From contig JBBSWA010000067.1 of NCBI GenBank assembly GCA_038046485.1, positions 1 to 17,160 on the forward strand: a stretch of DNA of 17,160 nt, in the 5' to 3' direction. The notes below the pieces were generated by a model. That model was not told the origin of the DNA and made no database searches. It saw only the letters and a program-made list of their open reading frames with translations. The stretch comes from JBBSWA01 sp038046485 (GTDB lineage Archaea; Nanobdellota; Nanobdellia; Woesearchaeales; SM23-78). The translations under genes were made by a program, and so were the position numbers. Shown here one piece after another: positions 1 to 5,629 of the stretch; the first letter of the stretch is position 1; each line of letters begins with the position of its first letter.

Positions 1-530
1 CAGTTACTAACCACATTGGAAGCTTCTCTTACTATCTACTCCTTGCTCTACAGATCCTTGTCGGCATTGACATCGGTGCCAATCGAGCCGTTCTTAATCA
101 GCTCCGAAAACTCGGTCTACGCATTCTTTTCATCCCAGCAGCCATCATCATCGGAAGCTTACTTGGTGGACTCATCTTGAGCTTCTTTATCCCTTACTCT
201 ATTCCCACTGCCCTTGCTATTTCTTCAGGCATGGGCTATTATACGTTATCGAGCCTTATTCTAACTCAATCTGTTGGCAGTAGCATAGGTACCTTGGCCT
301 TCTTAACCAACATCATCCGAGAAACCCTTACTTTTGCCTTGATCCCCTTTCTTGCACGACGAAGCCACCTTGCACCTCTCGCCTCTGCTGGAGCCACCAG
401 CATGGACAACACGCTGCCTATGATCATTCGTTTTGGACCCAAAAGCATTGGCCTTGTTAGTATCATTAGCGGTGTTATTTTGACCTTAGCTGTTCCTTTC
501 TTAGTGACCTTTTTTATTCATTTTATTTAA
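1..530 (+). CDS. lysO: LysO-family lysine exporter, C-terminal part (5' end outside window)
   Basis: Integral membrane protein that would export L-lysine (LysO/YbjE, formerly DUF340). The frame is open from base 3 to the stop at 528-530 with no start inside the first codons, so the gene begins upstream of the window. The visible part shows the family blocks in order: a segment reading LVGIDIGANR, a hydrophobic helix with GSLLGG, the GMGYYTLSSLIL block, a membrane segment around IGTLAFLTNIIRE, then GATSMDNTLPMI and a last hydrophobic helix. These match the conserved second half of LysO as I recall it. A TTG at 177 could be read as a start, but the family homology continues upstream of it, so it is internal. 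Amino-acid efflux is common in small fermentative genomes. Confidence in the family is high; substrate is from the family. Confidence 0.85.
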   Translation, partial: VTNHIGSFSYYLLLALQILVGIDIGANRAVLNQLRKLGLRILFIPAAIIIGSLLGGLILSFFIPYSIPTALAISSGMGYYTLSSLILTQSVGSSIGTLAFLTNIIRETLTFALIPFLARRSHLAPLASAGATSMDNTLPMIIRFGPKSIGLVSIISGVILTLAVPFLVTFFIHFI

Positions 531-539
531 CGCAAAGCT

Positions 540-547
540 ATTTATAC
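540..547 (+). promoter_or_regulatory. TATA box for the gene at 570
   Basis: The stretch ATTTATAC is centred about 26 nt before the ATG at 570, the spacing that puts the archaeal transcription start on the start codon. The mRNA is predicted to be leaderless. Confidence 0.6.
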
Positions 548-569
548 TCCCTCTTCTAAAAATATAAAC

Positions 570-806
570 ATGAGTGAGACTGAAATTCTGAAACTTCTAA
601 AAGAGATCCAAGCTAACCTACAACACCTACAAAGTGACATGGATGCTGTCAAAAAGGCAGTAGTGACTGAAGCTGAGTTTGAAGAACAAGAGCTAGATTT
701 AGATAAAGAAATGCAAGACCTCACCAAACCCGACCCAGGCATGGCTAATGAAGTTCGCTATAAAGAAGAAACCCTTGATGAAGTTGAGAAGGAAATGGGA
801 AACTAA
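570..806 (+). CDS. Small acidic coiled-coil protein, unknown function
   Basis: A 78-residue soluble protein, not recognised as a named family. Residues 1-35 form a heptad-like amphipathic helix (leucines and isoleucines in EILKLLKEIQANLQHLQ) followed by a strongly acidic helical region rich in Glu, Asp and Lys. There is no cysteine, no signal peptide and no membrane segment. The ATG at 570 is supported by a TATA box 26 nt upstream. It stands alone between the LysO gene and a small membrane protein gene that has its own TATA box. A self-associating or partner-binding helix is the most that can be inferred. Codon use and promoter look like those of neighbouring genes, so I consider it real. Confidence 0.7.
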   Translation: MSETEILKLLKEIQANLQHLQSDMDAVKKAVVTEAEFEEQELDLDKEMQDLTKPDPGMANEVRYKEETLDEVEKEMGN

Positions 807-818
807 AAAGCAATCTTT

Positions 819-826
819 TTTATATT
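819..826 (+). promoter_or_regulatory. TATA box for the gene at 848
   Basis: TTTATATT is centred 25-26 nt before the GTG at 848 and lies just past the stop of the upstream gene. It supports GTG 848 over the in-frame TTG at 857. Confidence 0.55.
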
Positions 827-847
827 CAATGAGTTTTCTTCACATGG

Positions 848-1054
848 GTGGTATCGTTGAAAACACAACACAAAGTCTATCTTTTACTGGCCCTGATTGT
901 CTTACTTCTCCTGGTGCTCTTCTTACAAGCCCATACACCCACAGGAAGAGCGATTAGTGCCGAGGCCCATAGCGGTCTTATTGATTCTAATCCGTTACGA
1001 GCGCCTCCTAGAAACCCTTCTCCCAATACTCCTATGAGCACACCTGTTTCTTAA
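848..1054 (+). CDS. Small single-pass membrane or exported protein, unknown
   Basis: A 68-residue protein with a short polar N-terminus (KTQHK), one long hydrophobic helix (YLLLALIVLLLLVLFLQA, about residues 10-28) and a polar Pro/Ser/Asn-rich tail of about 40 residues. This could be a signal anchor with the tail outside the cell. No catalytic motif is visible. GTG 848 was chosen because a TATA box lies 25-26 nt upstream; TTG 857 in the same frame is the alternative. The overlapping frame from ATG 829 has no hydrophobic or family pattern and looks like a shadow. The stop codon overlaps the stop of the convergent secreted-protein gene by 4 bases. Confidence 0.55.
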   Translation: MVSLKTQHKVYLLLALIVLLLLVLFLQAHTPTGRAISAEAHSGLIDSNPLRAPPRNPSPNTPMSTPVS

Positions 1055-1668
1055 GAAATTACACTACTATCTGGAAAGGTGTTATGCACGTGACAGCCGA
1101 AGTTCGGGCCGTTGCAGTGGAAGTTTCGCGCATAGGTTGTTCCCCAGAAGGGATTCACAGATGTGGGTATGATCGTTCCTAACGCTCCTGGATTGGTTCC
1201 ATACTTCTTGAAATAAGGCTTCTTACCATACGGATACATCCCAGGAGTCATCCAATAATACCTAGGATCTGTTTGTGCAAAGAAACGTAGGTATTCTTGC
1301 TGTTTTGCTGGATAGTTTAGATCATCATAGATTTCATTGGCCTGCAAGTACTGCCTGGTTGCATCTCTATTTTGCTGGTAGACAGCTAGATTGCGATCAT
1401 CTGCATAGGGATTATACTGTGCTGAACCATATAGTGGGGGATAGGTAGCTGCCTCGGTACCGTCTGGAGTGTAGTGCAAGCCCGGCATGTAGTAAGGGCC
1501 TAAGTACCCTCGCTGCCAATTGCTCGAAGTGTCGTAATAGGGCGTGTAGCGATAGGCATAACGCGTGTTTTGATTATCCAGAACCAATTGAGGATTTTGA
1601 GTATATTGATAGGCTGCGGCGAAGGAAGATAAGAGAAAAAAAATAAGGATGATTCCTAGGTAGCGCAT
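1051..1668 (-). CDS. Tyr-rich secreted protein with C-terminal Cys/His motif (copy 1)
   Basis: A 205-residue exported protein, family not recognised. Residues 1-19 are a clear signal peptide (positively charged start, IILIFFLLSSF core, AAA before the mature end). The mature chain is rich in Tyr, Asn and Pro and contains blocks SSNWQRG, YNPYADD, TRQYLQANE, YDDLNYP and PYGKKPYFKKYG. It ends with NPFWGTTYARNF and then HCNGPNFGCHVHN (residues 184-196), a Cys/His cluster that could bind metal. It is a paralogue of the gene at 4258-4896, with the same blocks in the same order. The ATG at 1668 sits 26 nt after a TATA box, so transcription should be leaderless, unlike its paralogue. No sortase, GPI-like or S-layer motif is seen. 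Confidence 0.8.
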   Translation of the reverse strand: MRYLGIILIFFLLSSFAAAYQYTQNPQLVLDNQNTRYAYRYTPYYDTSSNWQRGYLGPYYMPGLHYTPDGTEAATYPPLYGSAQYNPYADDRNLAVYQQNRDATRQYLQANEIYDDLNYPAKQQEYLRFFAQTDPRYYWMTPGMYPYGKKPYFKKYGTNPGALGTIIPTSVNPFWGTTYARNFHCNGPNFGCHVHNTFPDSSVIS

Positions 1669-1688
1669 ACACTTCTCTAATAAGTTGA

Positions 1689-1698
1689 GTATATATAG
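1689..1698 (-). promoter_or_regulatory. TATA box for copy 1 of the secreted protein
   Basis: On the minus strand CTATATATAC is centred 26 nt before the ATG at 1668, predicting a leaderless mRNA. Confidence 0.6.
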
Positions 1699-1711
1699 TT
1701 TTTGAATAAAG

Positions 1712-2041
1712 TTAACTCACTTTTATTTTAATAGATCTAGAAAGTTCTTTGTTTGTTTCTTCCTTCAAAAGCTCCCAGTGCAGCTGGACTAGTTTTTTAA
1801 TCGTTGGGTCGGCTGTGTTGAGCTTGAACAATTTGGATTTACCGATTGTTCTTGTGGGAGTTACGACTTTCTTCGCCACAAGCTTTTTCCAGGCTCTAGT
1901 AAATGATGTCCAGCCGACCCCAGCGCCTTCTGCAATTTCCGTCATGGAATAGTCGAAATCCTTGCCTAAGATGAGAAAGTTCATCATTCTCACTAAAGGA
2001 GAATCACCGAAATACTCGACGAAGATGCTTTCTTGCTTCAT
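1712..2041 (-). CDS. Winged-helix DNA-binding regulator (paralogue A)
   Basis: A 109-residue predicted transcription regulator of a common archaeal winged-helix type. The N-terminal block VEYFGDSPLVRMMNFLILG leads into a helix-turn-helix (YSMTEIAEGAGVGWTSFTRAWKKL, about residues 31-54), then the wing (VTPTRTIGKSKLFKLN) and a C-terminal helix. The gene at 2441-2791 has the same architecture and many identical positions, so the two are paralogues. ATG 2041 is 26 nt downstream of the TATA-like ACATAAACTT (plus-strand reading, 2064-2073). It lies head to tail with copy 1 of the secreted protein, but that gene has its own TATA box. Its target is unknown; nearby genes, including itself, are the obvious candidates. 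Confidence 0.8.
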   Translation of the reverse strand: MKQESIFVEYFGDSPLVRMMNFLILGKDFDYSMTEIAEGAGVGWTSFTRAWKKLVAKKVVTPTRTIGKSKLFKLNTADPTIKKLVQLHWELLKEETNKELSRSIKIKVS

Positions 2042-2063
2042 ACTAAAAGATAGAGGAAGAAGT

Positions 2064-2073
2064 ACATAAACTT
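2064..2073 (-). promoter_or_regulatory. TATA box for winged-helix regulator A
   Basis: AAGTTTATGT on the minus strand is centred 26-27 nt before the ATG at 2041. It lies between that gene and the end of the small gene upstream. Confidence 0.5.
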
Positions 2074-2086
2074 TATCATTTTAAAG

Positions 2087-2341
2087 TTAATTCTTAAGCT
2101 CTTCGATCTCTCTTATTTTTTCAGGATTCAGACTTACCTCAAGGCCATAATGTGTTGGTTTAGATAAAAGAATGCCCTCTTTTAACAGATCCTCGATTGC
2201 CTTCTTTACCTCCTTCGAAGACCTTAACTGATTCGATAAACCCTTAGGTAAATTATGAATACTCGTATGCTTATGCAACCACATTCGCTGCCTATGAAGC
2301 TTACGAACGATGAACTTTTTTATTAAAAGCCTCTCTTCCAT
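2087..2341 (-). CDS. Small basic winged-helix-like protein, archaeal, unknown
   Basis: An 84-residue basic protein. It begins with a Lys/Arg-rich helix (KKFIVRKLHRQRMW), then HTSIHNLPKG, a helix with KKAIEDLLKEG, and a strand-like KPTHYGLEVSLNPEKI before a terminal helix. The order 'helix, NLPKG, KAIEDLLKEGxLLxKPTxYGxxVSLNP' resembles a short archaeal family I remember as uncharacterised; the second half looks like a helix plus wing. Nucleic-acid binding is likely from charge and shape only. A GTG at 2344 precedes the ATG, but the TATA box spacing favours ATG 2341. It is divergent from regulator B, with 99 bases between them. Confidence 0.7.
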   Translation of the reverse strand: MEERLLIKKFIVRKLHRQRMWLHKHTSIHNLPKGLSNQLRSSKEVKKAIEDLLKEGILLSKPTHYGLEVSLNPEKIREIEELKN

Positions 2342-2362
2342 CACTTCTAAAAAGGAGCACTC

Positions 2363-2418
2363 TTATTAATAGTTTTCTATTTGTGAACTATGGTCTTTAT
2401 TATGGAAATGTTTAAATA
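2363..2418. promoter_or_regulatory. Divergent promoter pair between 2341 and 2441
   Basis: Two TATA boxes drive transcription outwards: CTATTAATAA on the minus strand (2363-2372) for the gene starting at 2341, and TTTAAATA on the plus strand (2411-2418) for the gene starting at 2441. Both are 26-27 nt from the start codons. A run of TAC triplets (2421-2436) lies between the plus TATA box and its start. Confidence 0.55.
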
Positions 2419-2440
2419 CTTACTACTACTACTACTAACT

Positions 2441-2791
2441 ATGGAAGAAGCCTTAGAAAAAAGTGCCTTTATGGAATACCTAGGAGACTACCCCCTTATC
2501 CGTGTATTAGACTTTCTGATCCTCGGAAGAGACATGGACTACAGCCTCACCGAAATAGCTAAAAATGCTGGCGTAGGCTGGACCGCTTTCTCTGAACTCT
2601 GGCCTCGGCTTATCCAAAAAGAAATCGTCACTTTCACCCGAAAAATCGGCAACGCCCAACTCTACCGCCTCAACCAAAAAAATCCCTGGGTCAAAGAACT
2701 CATCAAAATGGACAATGTCATCACCCAGATAGAAACGGAAAAAATCCTTGGTGCTGCCAAGAAAACTCCTCTACGTGCGACTGTAAAATAA
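2441..2791 (+). CDS. Winged-helix DNA-binding regulator (paralogue B)
   Basis: A 116-residue predicted transcription regulator, paralogous to the gene at 1712-2041. It shows MEYLGDYPLIRVLDFLILG, then the helix-turn-helix YSLTEIAKNAGVGWTAFSEL, the wing TFTRKIGNAQLYRLN and a C-terminal helix. The open frame extends back to ATG 2390, but the extra 17 residues are encoded across the TATA box and the TAC run. The TATA box at 2411-2418 sits 26-27 nt before ATG 2441, so 2441 is the better start. It is divergent from the small basic gene and followed 42 bases later by the zinc-finger/AbrB gene, which seems to have its own control region. Confidence 0.8.
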   Translation: MEEALEKSAFMEYLGDYPLIRVLDFLILGRDMDYSLTEIAKNAGVGWTAFSELWPRLIQKEIVTFTRKIGNAQLYRLNQKNPWVKELIKMDNVITQIETEKILGAAKKTPLRATVK

Positions 2792-2820
2792 ATGACACCT
2801 ATTATGTCATAACTGTAAAA
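2780..2820. promoter_or_regulatory. Candidate operator of the zinc-finger/AbrB gene
   Basis: A dyad ATGACA-N7-TGTCAT spans 2792-2810 and is flanked by a 9-base direct repeat ACTGTAAAA at 2780-2788 and 2812-2820. It lies 24 bases before the start of an AbrB-domain gene, where an autoregulatory site would be expected. Confidence 0.45.
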
Positions 2821-2833
2821 CCTAGGTGATTTT

Positions 2834-3163
2834 ATGAAAAAATGCCCTATCTGCGAAAAAGGAACCTTAAAACCATCTAAGGACAAGCATATCATGCTAG
2901 GAGTAGATTTAGGAAGCTACCCTGGACAAACATGTTCTTTTTGTAAAGAGATTTTCACCGACTCCAAAGAAATGATCAAGATTGAACGGATCGCCAAGCA
3001 GAAAGGCATCTGGGGGCTTGGAAAGAAGACGAAGATTACACGGACTGGAAATTCTCTTGCTGTGCGAATCCCTAAAGAAATCGCTGACTATTTACACTTG
3101 AAAGAAGGCACCGAAACCTGGATCCAACCGGAAGGAAATAAATTGGTGATTGAGAAAGGATGA
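2834..3163 (+). CDS. YgiT-type zinc finger fused to AbrB/MazE DNA-binding domain
   Basis: A 109-residue DNA-binding protein. Residues 1-40 hold a zinc ribbon of the YgiT/MqsA N-terminal type with C4, C7, C34 and C37 as ligands (CPIC and CSFC). A linker follows, then an AbrB/SpoVT fold from about residue 65 (TKITRTGNSLAVRIPKEIADYL, with LHLKEGTE and a final VIEKG). Such fusions are usually antitoxins or regulators. No toxin gene is adjacent: the next gene runs on the other strand and encodes a phosphatase. AGGTGAT at 2824-2830 just before the ATG matches the anti-Shine-Dalgarno end of archaeal 16S rRNA, although the spacing is short. A dyad upstream suggests autoregulation. Confidence 0.85.
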   Translation: MKKCPICEKGTLKPSKDKHIMLGVDLGSYPGQTCSFCKEIFTDSKEMIKIERIAKQKGIWGLGKKTKITRTGNSLAVRIPKEIADYLHLKEGTETWIQPEGNKLVIEKG

Positions 3164-3201
3164 GAGAATAGTACTAGACTGGATGAAAAAGAGATCTGCC
3201 T

Positions 3202-3780
3202 TTATTGTTTAGAATGAATTATTGGTGGATTGGGAGGATTTACTTCGACCATCGTCACAGCGGCATTCTCTTGAGAGAGTTTCTTATAGTGCTTATCTGG
3301 CCAGCCTTTGATGTACAGAAGCAGGTTTATGATAACCCCTTCATGCGTGACCCAAAGAATCGTTTGACTTGAATGCCTGGTTAACATCTTTTTATAGAAA
3401 CGCAAGTTTCTTTTCTTAACATCACGAAAAGATTCCCCAAAAATAGGTCTAAATGTAGGATAGTGATGCCCATGCTTTTTCACATGCTTACGAATCGATC
3501 CCCGCTCTGTGCCTTCAAATACACCCATCCCTTTCTCTCGAATCTCAGAAACATAGCGCACTGGAACACGCTTATGAAATTGTAAGAGGGGTTGTAAAGT
3601 GTCTTTTGTACGTTTTAGATCACTGCAGTAGATCACGTCGATTTTCTCGTTTTTGAGCTCATGAGCCAGTTTTACAGCCTGTTCTTTGCCCAACATCGTC
3701 AACTTTCCAGGCCTATGTCCCTGATTAATCTTCTTAACGTTTTCTTCTGTTTCTCCATGGCGGACGAGAATGAGCTTCAT
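3202..3780 (-). CDS. Histidine phosphatase superfamily protein (phosphoglycerate mutase-like)
   Basis: A 192-residue cytosolic phosphatase-fold protein. The catalytic RHG motif is at residues 7-9 (LILVRHGET, H8 taking the phosphate), followed by the usual L-T-x-x-G-x-x-Q region (KLTMLGKEQA), DVIYCSDLKRTKDTL, the REKGMGVFEG segment and the second histidine in WVTHEGVI. All core residues are present, so activity is likely. Substrate cannot be told; related proteins act on sugar phosphates, phosphoglycolate or nucleotides. An in-frame TTG at 3792 exists, but ATG 3780 is 26 nt from a TATA box and starts directly at the first strand. The C-terminus is Pro/Asn rich. It is the last minus-strand gene of the block. 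Confidence 0.85.
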   Translation of the reverse strand: MKLILVRHGETEENVKKINQGHRPGKLTMLGKEQAVKLAHELKNEKIDVIYCSDLKRTKDTLQPLLQFHKRVPVRYVSEIREKGMGVFEGTERGSIRKHVKKHGHHYPTFRPIFGESFRDVKKRNLRFYKKMLTRHSSQTILWVTHEGVIINLLLYIKGWPDKHYKKLSQENAAVTMVEVNPPNPPIIHSKQ

Positions 3781-3800
3781 GAAAAAGGACAAAGTGCCCT

Positions 3801-3810
3801 TATTTAAAAA
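3801..3810 (-). promoter_or_regulatory. TATA box for the histidine phosphatase gene
   Basis: TTTTTAAATA on the minus strand is centred 25-26 nt before ATG 3780 and lies between this gene and the stop of the unknown gene upstream. The phosphatase therefore has its own promoter. Confidence 0.55.
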
Positions 3811-3819
3811 ACCCGTTCT

Positions 3820-4215
3820 TTAACGCTTATATCCAGCTACTAACGTTGTCTGATATGCAATTTGCTCTAGAAGGCCAGACAGAACATCCGGGTTAATCGC
3901 TTTAGAGCTATACACGTTTATTGAACGATCCATTTGTGAATCAAGGTCCTTAAAATCTTGATGCCAAGGGAACAGAACAGCTACACGAGTACCGCCAAGC
4001 TCAAATTCCAATTTTCCAAACCATTTATATCCATCGCTTGTTTCACCACCCATTGTGTGTCTACTTTGAGGGTCGATGGCTAGCCCGATATCTCTTAAAT
4101 CTACATTGTTTATGCTACGTCCACGACTATTAACTTCATTCAATCGTTGAACCAAACCTATGGGGTGTTGGACTGGGAACCCTTCGTATCCAGTTTCTTT
4201 CATTTGAAATGTCAT
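3820..4215 (-). CDS. Unknown 131-residue protein, third gene of the secreted-protein operon
   Basis: Not recognised. No signal peptide or membrane segment is visible, so it is probably cytosolic. It contains a block like WFGKLEFELGGTRVAVLFPW, two strands that may form a small alpha/beta fold, and a C-terminal helix (LSGLLEQIAYQTTLV). A Shine-Dalgarno AAGGAGA at 4224-4230 (minus strand) is 8 nt from ATG 4215; an in-frame ATG at 4203 is possible. It follows the secreted Tyr-rich gene by 42 bases on the same strand. Its role may be linked to making or regulating the exported proteins, but that rests on position only. No cysteines are present. Confidence 0.65.
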   Translation of the reverse strand: MTFQMKETGYEGFPVQHPIGLVQRLNEVNSRGRSINNVDLRDIGLAIDPQSRHTMGGETSDGYKWFGKLEFELGGTRVAVLFPWHQDFKDLDSQMDRSINVYSSKAINPDVLSGLLEQIAYQTTLVAGYKR

Positions 4216-4257
4216 TTTTCACATCTCCTTTTATTTTTTAATCTAAATAAATAAAAA

Positions 4258-4896
4258 TTACGCACTGTCCTCAAAGACATTGTGCACGTGACAGCCGAAG
4301 TTCGGGCCGTGACAGTGGAAGTTTCGCGCATAGGTTGTTCCCCAGAAGGGGTTTGGACCTTCAGTTAAGTAACCTAAAGCGCCAGGGTTGTCTCCATACT
4401 TCTTGAAGTAAGGTTTCTTACCATATGGGTACAAGTAGCCAAAGGGCATGTTGTAGTTTCGAGGATCGGTTCTTTCGAAAAAGTCCAAGTAAGACAACTG
4501 CTTTGAGGGGTAGTTCAAGTCATCGTACTGTTCATTGGCTTGCAAGTATTGTCGTGTACTATCTCGTGTTTGCTGGTAACCTGCAAAGTTGTTGTCATCT
4601 GCGTAGGGATTGTAACGAGCACTGCCATACTGAGGATGATACGTAGCTGCTTGCGTTCCATCTCGAGTGTAGGTCAAACCCGGAGCGTAACCGCCACCAT
4701 TGGGGGTCCATCCACGCTGCCAATTGCTTGAAGAGTCGTAGTAAGGCGAATAGCTAAATCCATACATGGGTTGATATCCATAGATCGGACCTAGTTGCTG
4801 ATTCATATAAATGTTGTAAAAATCGCTGTAGTATGCACTCGCTAAGCCTACGCTAAGTAGGGCCAAGACGATGCTGAGTTGGATGAGTTTTTTCAT
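4258..4896 (-). CDS. Tyr-rich secreted protein with C-terminal Cys/His motif (copy 2)
   Basis: A 212-residue exported protein, paralogous to the gene at 1051-1668 and of no family I know. A signal peptide covers about residues 1-21 (KK, LSIVLALLSVGLA core, then SAYY). The mature chain has an extra N-terminal Tyr/Gln/Pro segment and then the shared blocks SSNWQRG, YNPYADD, TRQYLQANE, YDDLNYPSKQ and PYGKKPYFKKYG. It ends with HCHGPNFGCHVHN (residues 194-206): two Cys and four His within 12 residues, against three His in copy 1. A Shine-Dalgarno GAGGTG (4907-4912) precedes the ATG by 10 nt. It lies 30 bases behind the Gly/Tyr-repeat gene, most likely in the same mRNA. Confidence 0.82.
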   Translation of the reverse strand: MKKLIQLSIVLALLSVGLASAYYSDFYNIYMNQQLGPIYGYQPMYGFSYSPYYDSSSNWQRGWTPNGGGYAPGLTYTRDGTQAATYHPQYGSARYNPYADDNNFAGYQQTRDSTRQYLQANEQYDDLNYPSKQLSYLDFFERTDPRNYNMPFGYLYPYGKKPYFKKYGDNPGALGYLTEGPNPFWGTTYARNFHCHGPNFGCHVHNVFEDSA

Positions 4897-4927
4897 GGTA
4901 ATTGTTCACCTCTTTTTTGCTGGGAAT

Positions 4928-5473
4928 TTACATAAACCCAAAGTATCTGTATGCTAAAGGATTGTAACCGTAATACCAGCTAGGAATGTAGCTTTGCTGA
5001 GCGTACGAACCATAGGTTGTATAATGAGCTGTTTGAGGATAGTAGTTGTAGCTGCCTAGACCATAGCCAACACCAGATCCGTAGGAGTTATAGTTAGATC
5101 CTGATCCATAACCAGAACCATAACTGCTATATCCATAACCGTAAGGCATACCATAACCGCCATAGCCACCAAGGCCATAACCGCCATAGCCGCCCGCGTT
5201 GTAACCGGAGCCGTAGTAAGGATAACTGCCGTAACCACCATAACTGCCGCTACCATACCCATAAGGCATGTTGTATCGGTTGGGGTTTGTGTAATAAGAA
5301 GCATAATTTTGAGTGTAATATCCTGTATAAGGGTAATAAAGGCCGCCATAAGCGCCGTACCAATTCAAGGTTCCTGGATACATATTCCAAGCTGTTGATT
5401 CAGGTACCATCGCTAGGAGCAGAGCTCCTACTAGGAAAATCATTCCGAAGGTTTGCAAAGCGTGCATTTTCAT
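4928..5473 (-). CDS. Gly/Tyr-repeat secreted protein, unknown
   Basis: A 181-residue exported low-complexity protein. Residues 1-27 are a signal peptide (MIFLVGALLLAM core). The mature chain is dominated by Gly and Tyr, about one residue in four being Tyr, with irregular GGYGGYG, YGSGY and PYGYG repeats in the middle and Tyr/Pro/Ser-rich ends. There is no Cys. Such composition is typical of disordered, self-associating or fibre-forming proteins, and dense tyrosine would permit cross-linking; both are inferences. A strong Shine-Dalgarno (GGGGGAG, about 5481-5487) lies 8 nt before ATG 5473. It is the first gene of an apparent three-gene minus-strand operon. Repeat DNA makes antisense frames look open, but they lack a signal peptide or family pattern. 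Confidence 0.82.
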   Translation of the reverse strand: MKMHALQTFGMIFLVGALLLAMVPESTAWNMYPGTLNWYGAYGGLYYPYTGYYTQNYASYYTNPNRYNMPYGYGSGSYGGYGSYPYYGSGYNAGGYGGYGLGGYGGYGMPYGYGYSSYGSGYGSGSNYNSYGSGVGYGLGSYNYYPQTAHYTTYGSYAQQSYIPSWYYGYNPLAYRYFGFM

Positions 5474-5522
5474 TGTTCATCTCCCCCTAATCTATATTAT
5501 CATTAAAGAGTAGTGAATTCTA

Positions 5523-5532
5523 GTATTTAAAT
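5523..5532 (-). promoter_or_regulatory. Promoter of the secreted-protein operon
   Basis: ATTTAAATAC on the minus strand is centred about 55 nt before ATG 5473. Transcription would start near 5502, leaving a leader of about 29 nt that carries the strong Shine-Dalgarno. Most other genes in the window are predicted leaderless. Confidence 0.5.
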
Positions 5533-5604
5533 GTTACGGTTTTAAGGATCCTTGTAGAGATTATGAAAATCTCCTCTATTTCATAAACAAAAACTATTTA
5601 AGCT

Positions 5605-5629
5605 TTCATACTATTCTTATTAGTATGAA
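5605..5629. promoter_or_regulatory. Perfect dyad over the start of the MazEF operon
   Basis: TTCATACTA-N7-TAGTATGAA is a perfect 9-bp inverted repeat with a 7-nt spacer. It lies just downstream of the TATA box (TATTTAAG, 5595-5602) and covers the predicted transcription start and the ATG at 5625. This is the expected place for an autorepression site. Confidence 0.65.

Noticed and set aside
2390..2440. An extension of the winged-helix regulator B to ATG 2390
   Set aside because: The 17 extra residues come from the TATA box and TAC run, and the TATA spacing fits ATG 2441.
4425..4646. A 73-residue plus-strand open frame inside the secreted-protein gene
   Set aside because: It lies inside copy 2 of the secreted protein in antisense, and contains no domain or promoter.
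5040..5300. Short repeated DNA units that look like a CRISPR or satellite array
   Set aside because: They are the codons of the Gly/Tyr repeats (GGYGGYG); spacing is irregular, there are no unique spacers of constant length, and the frame is open.
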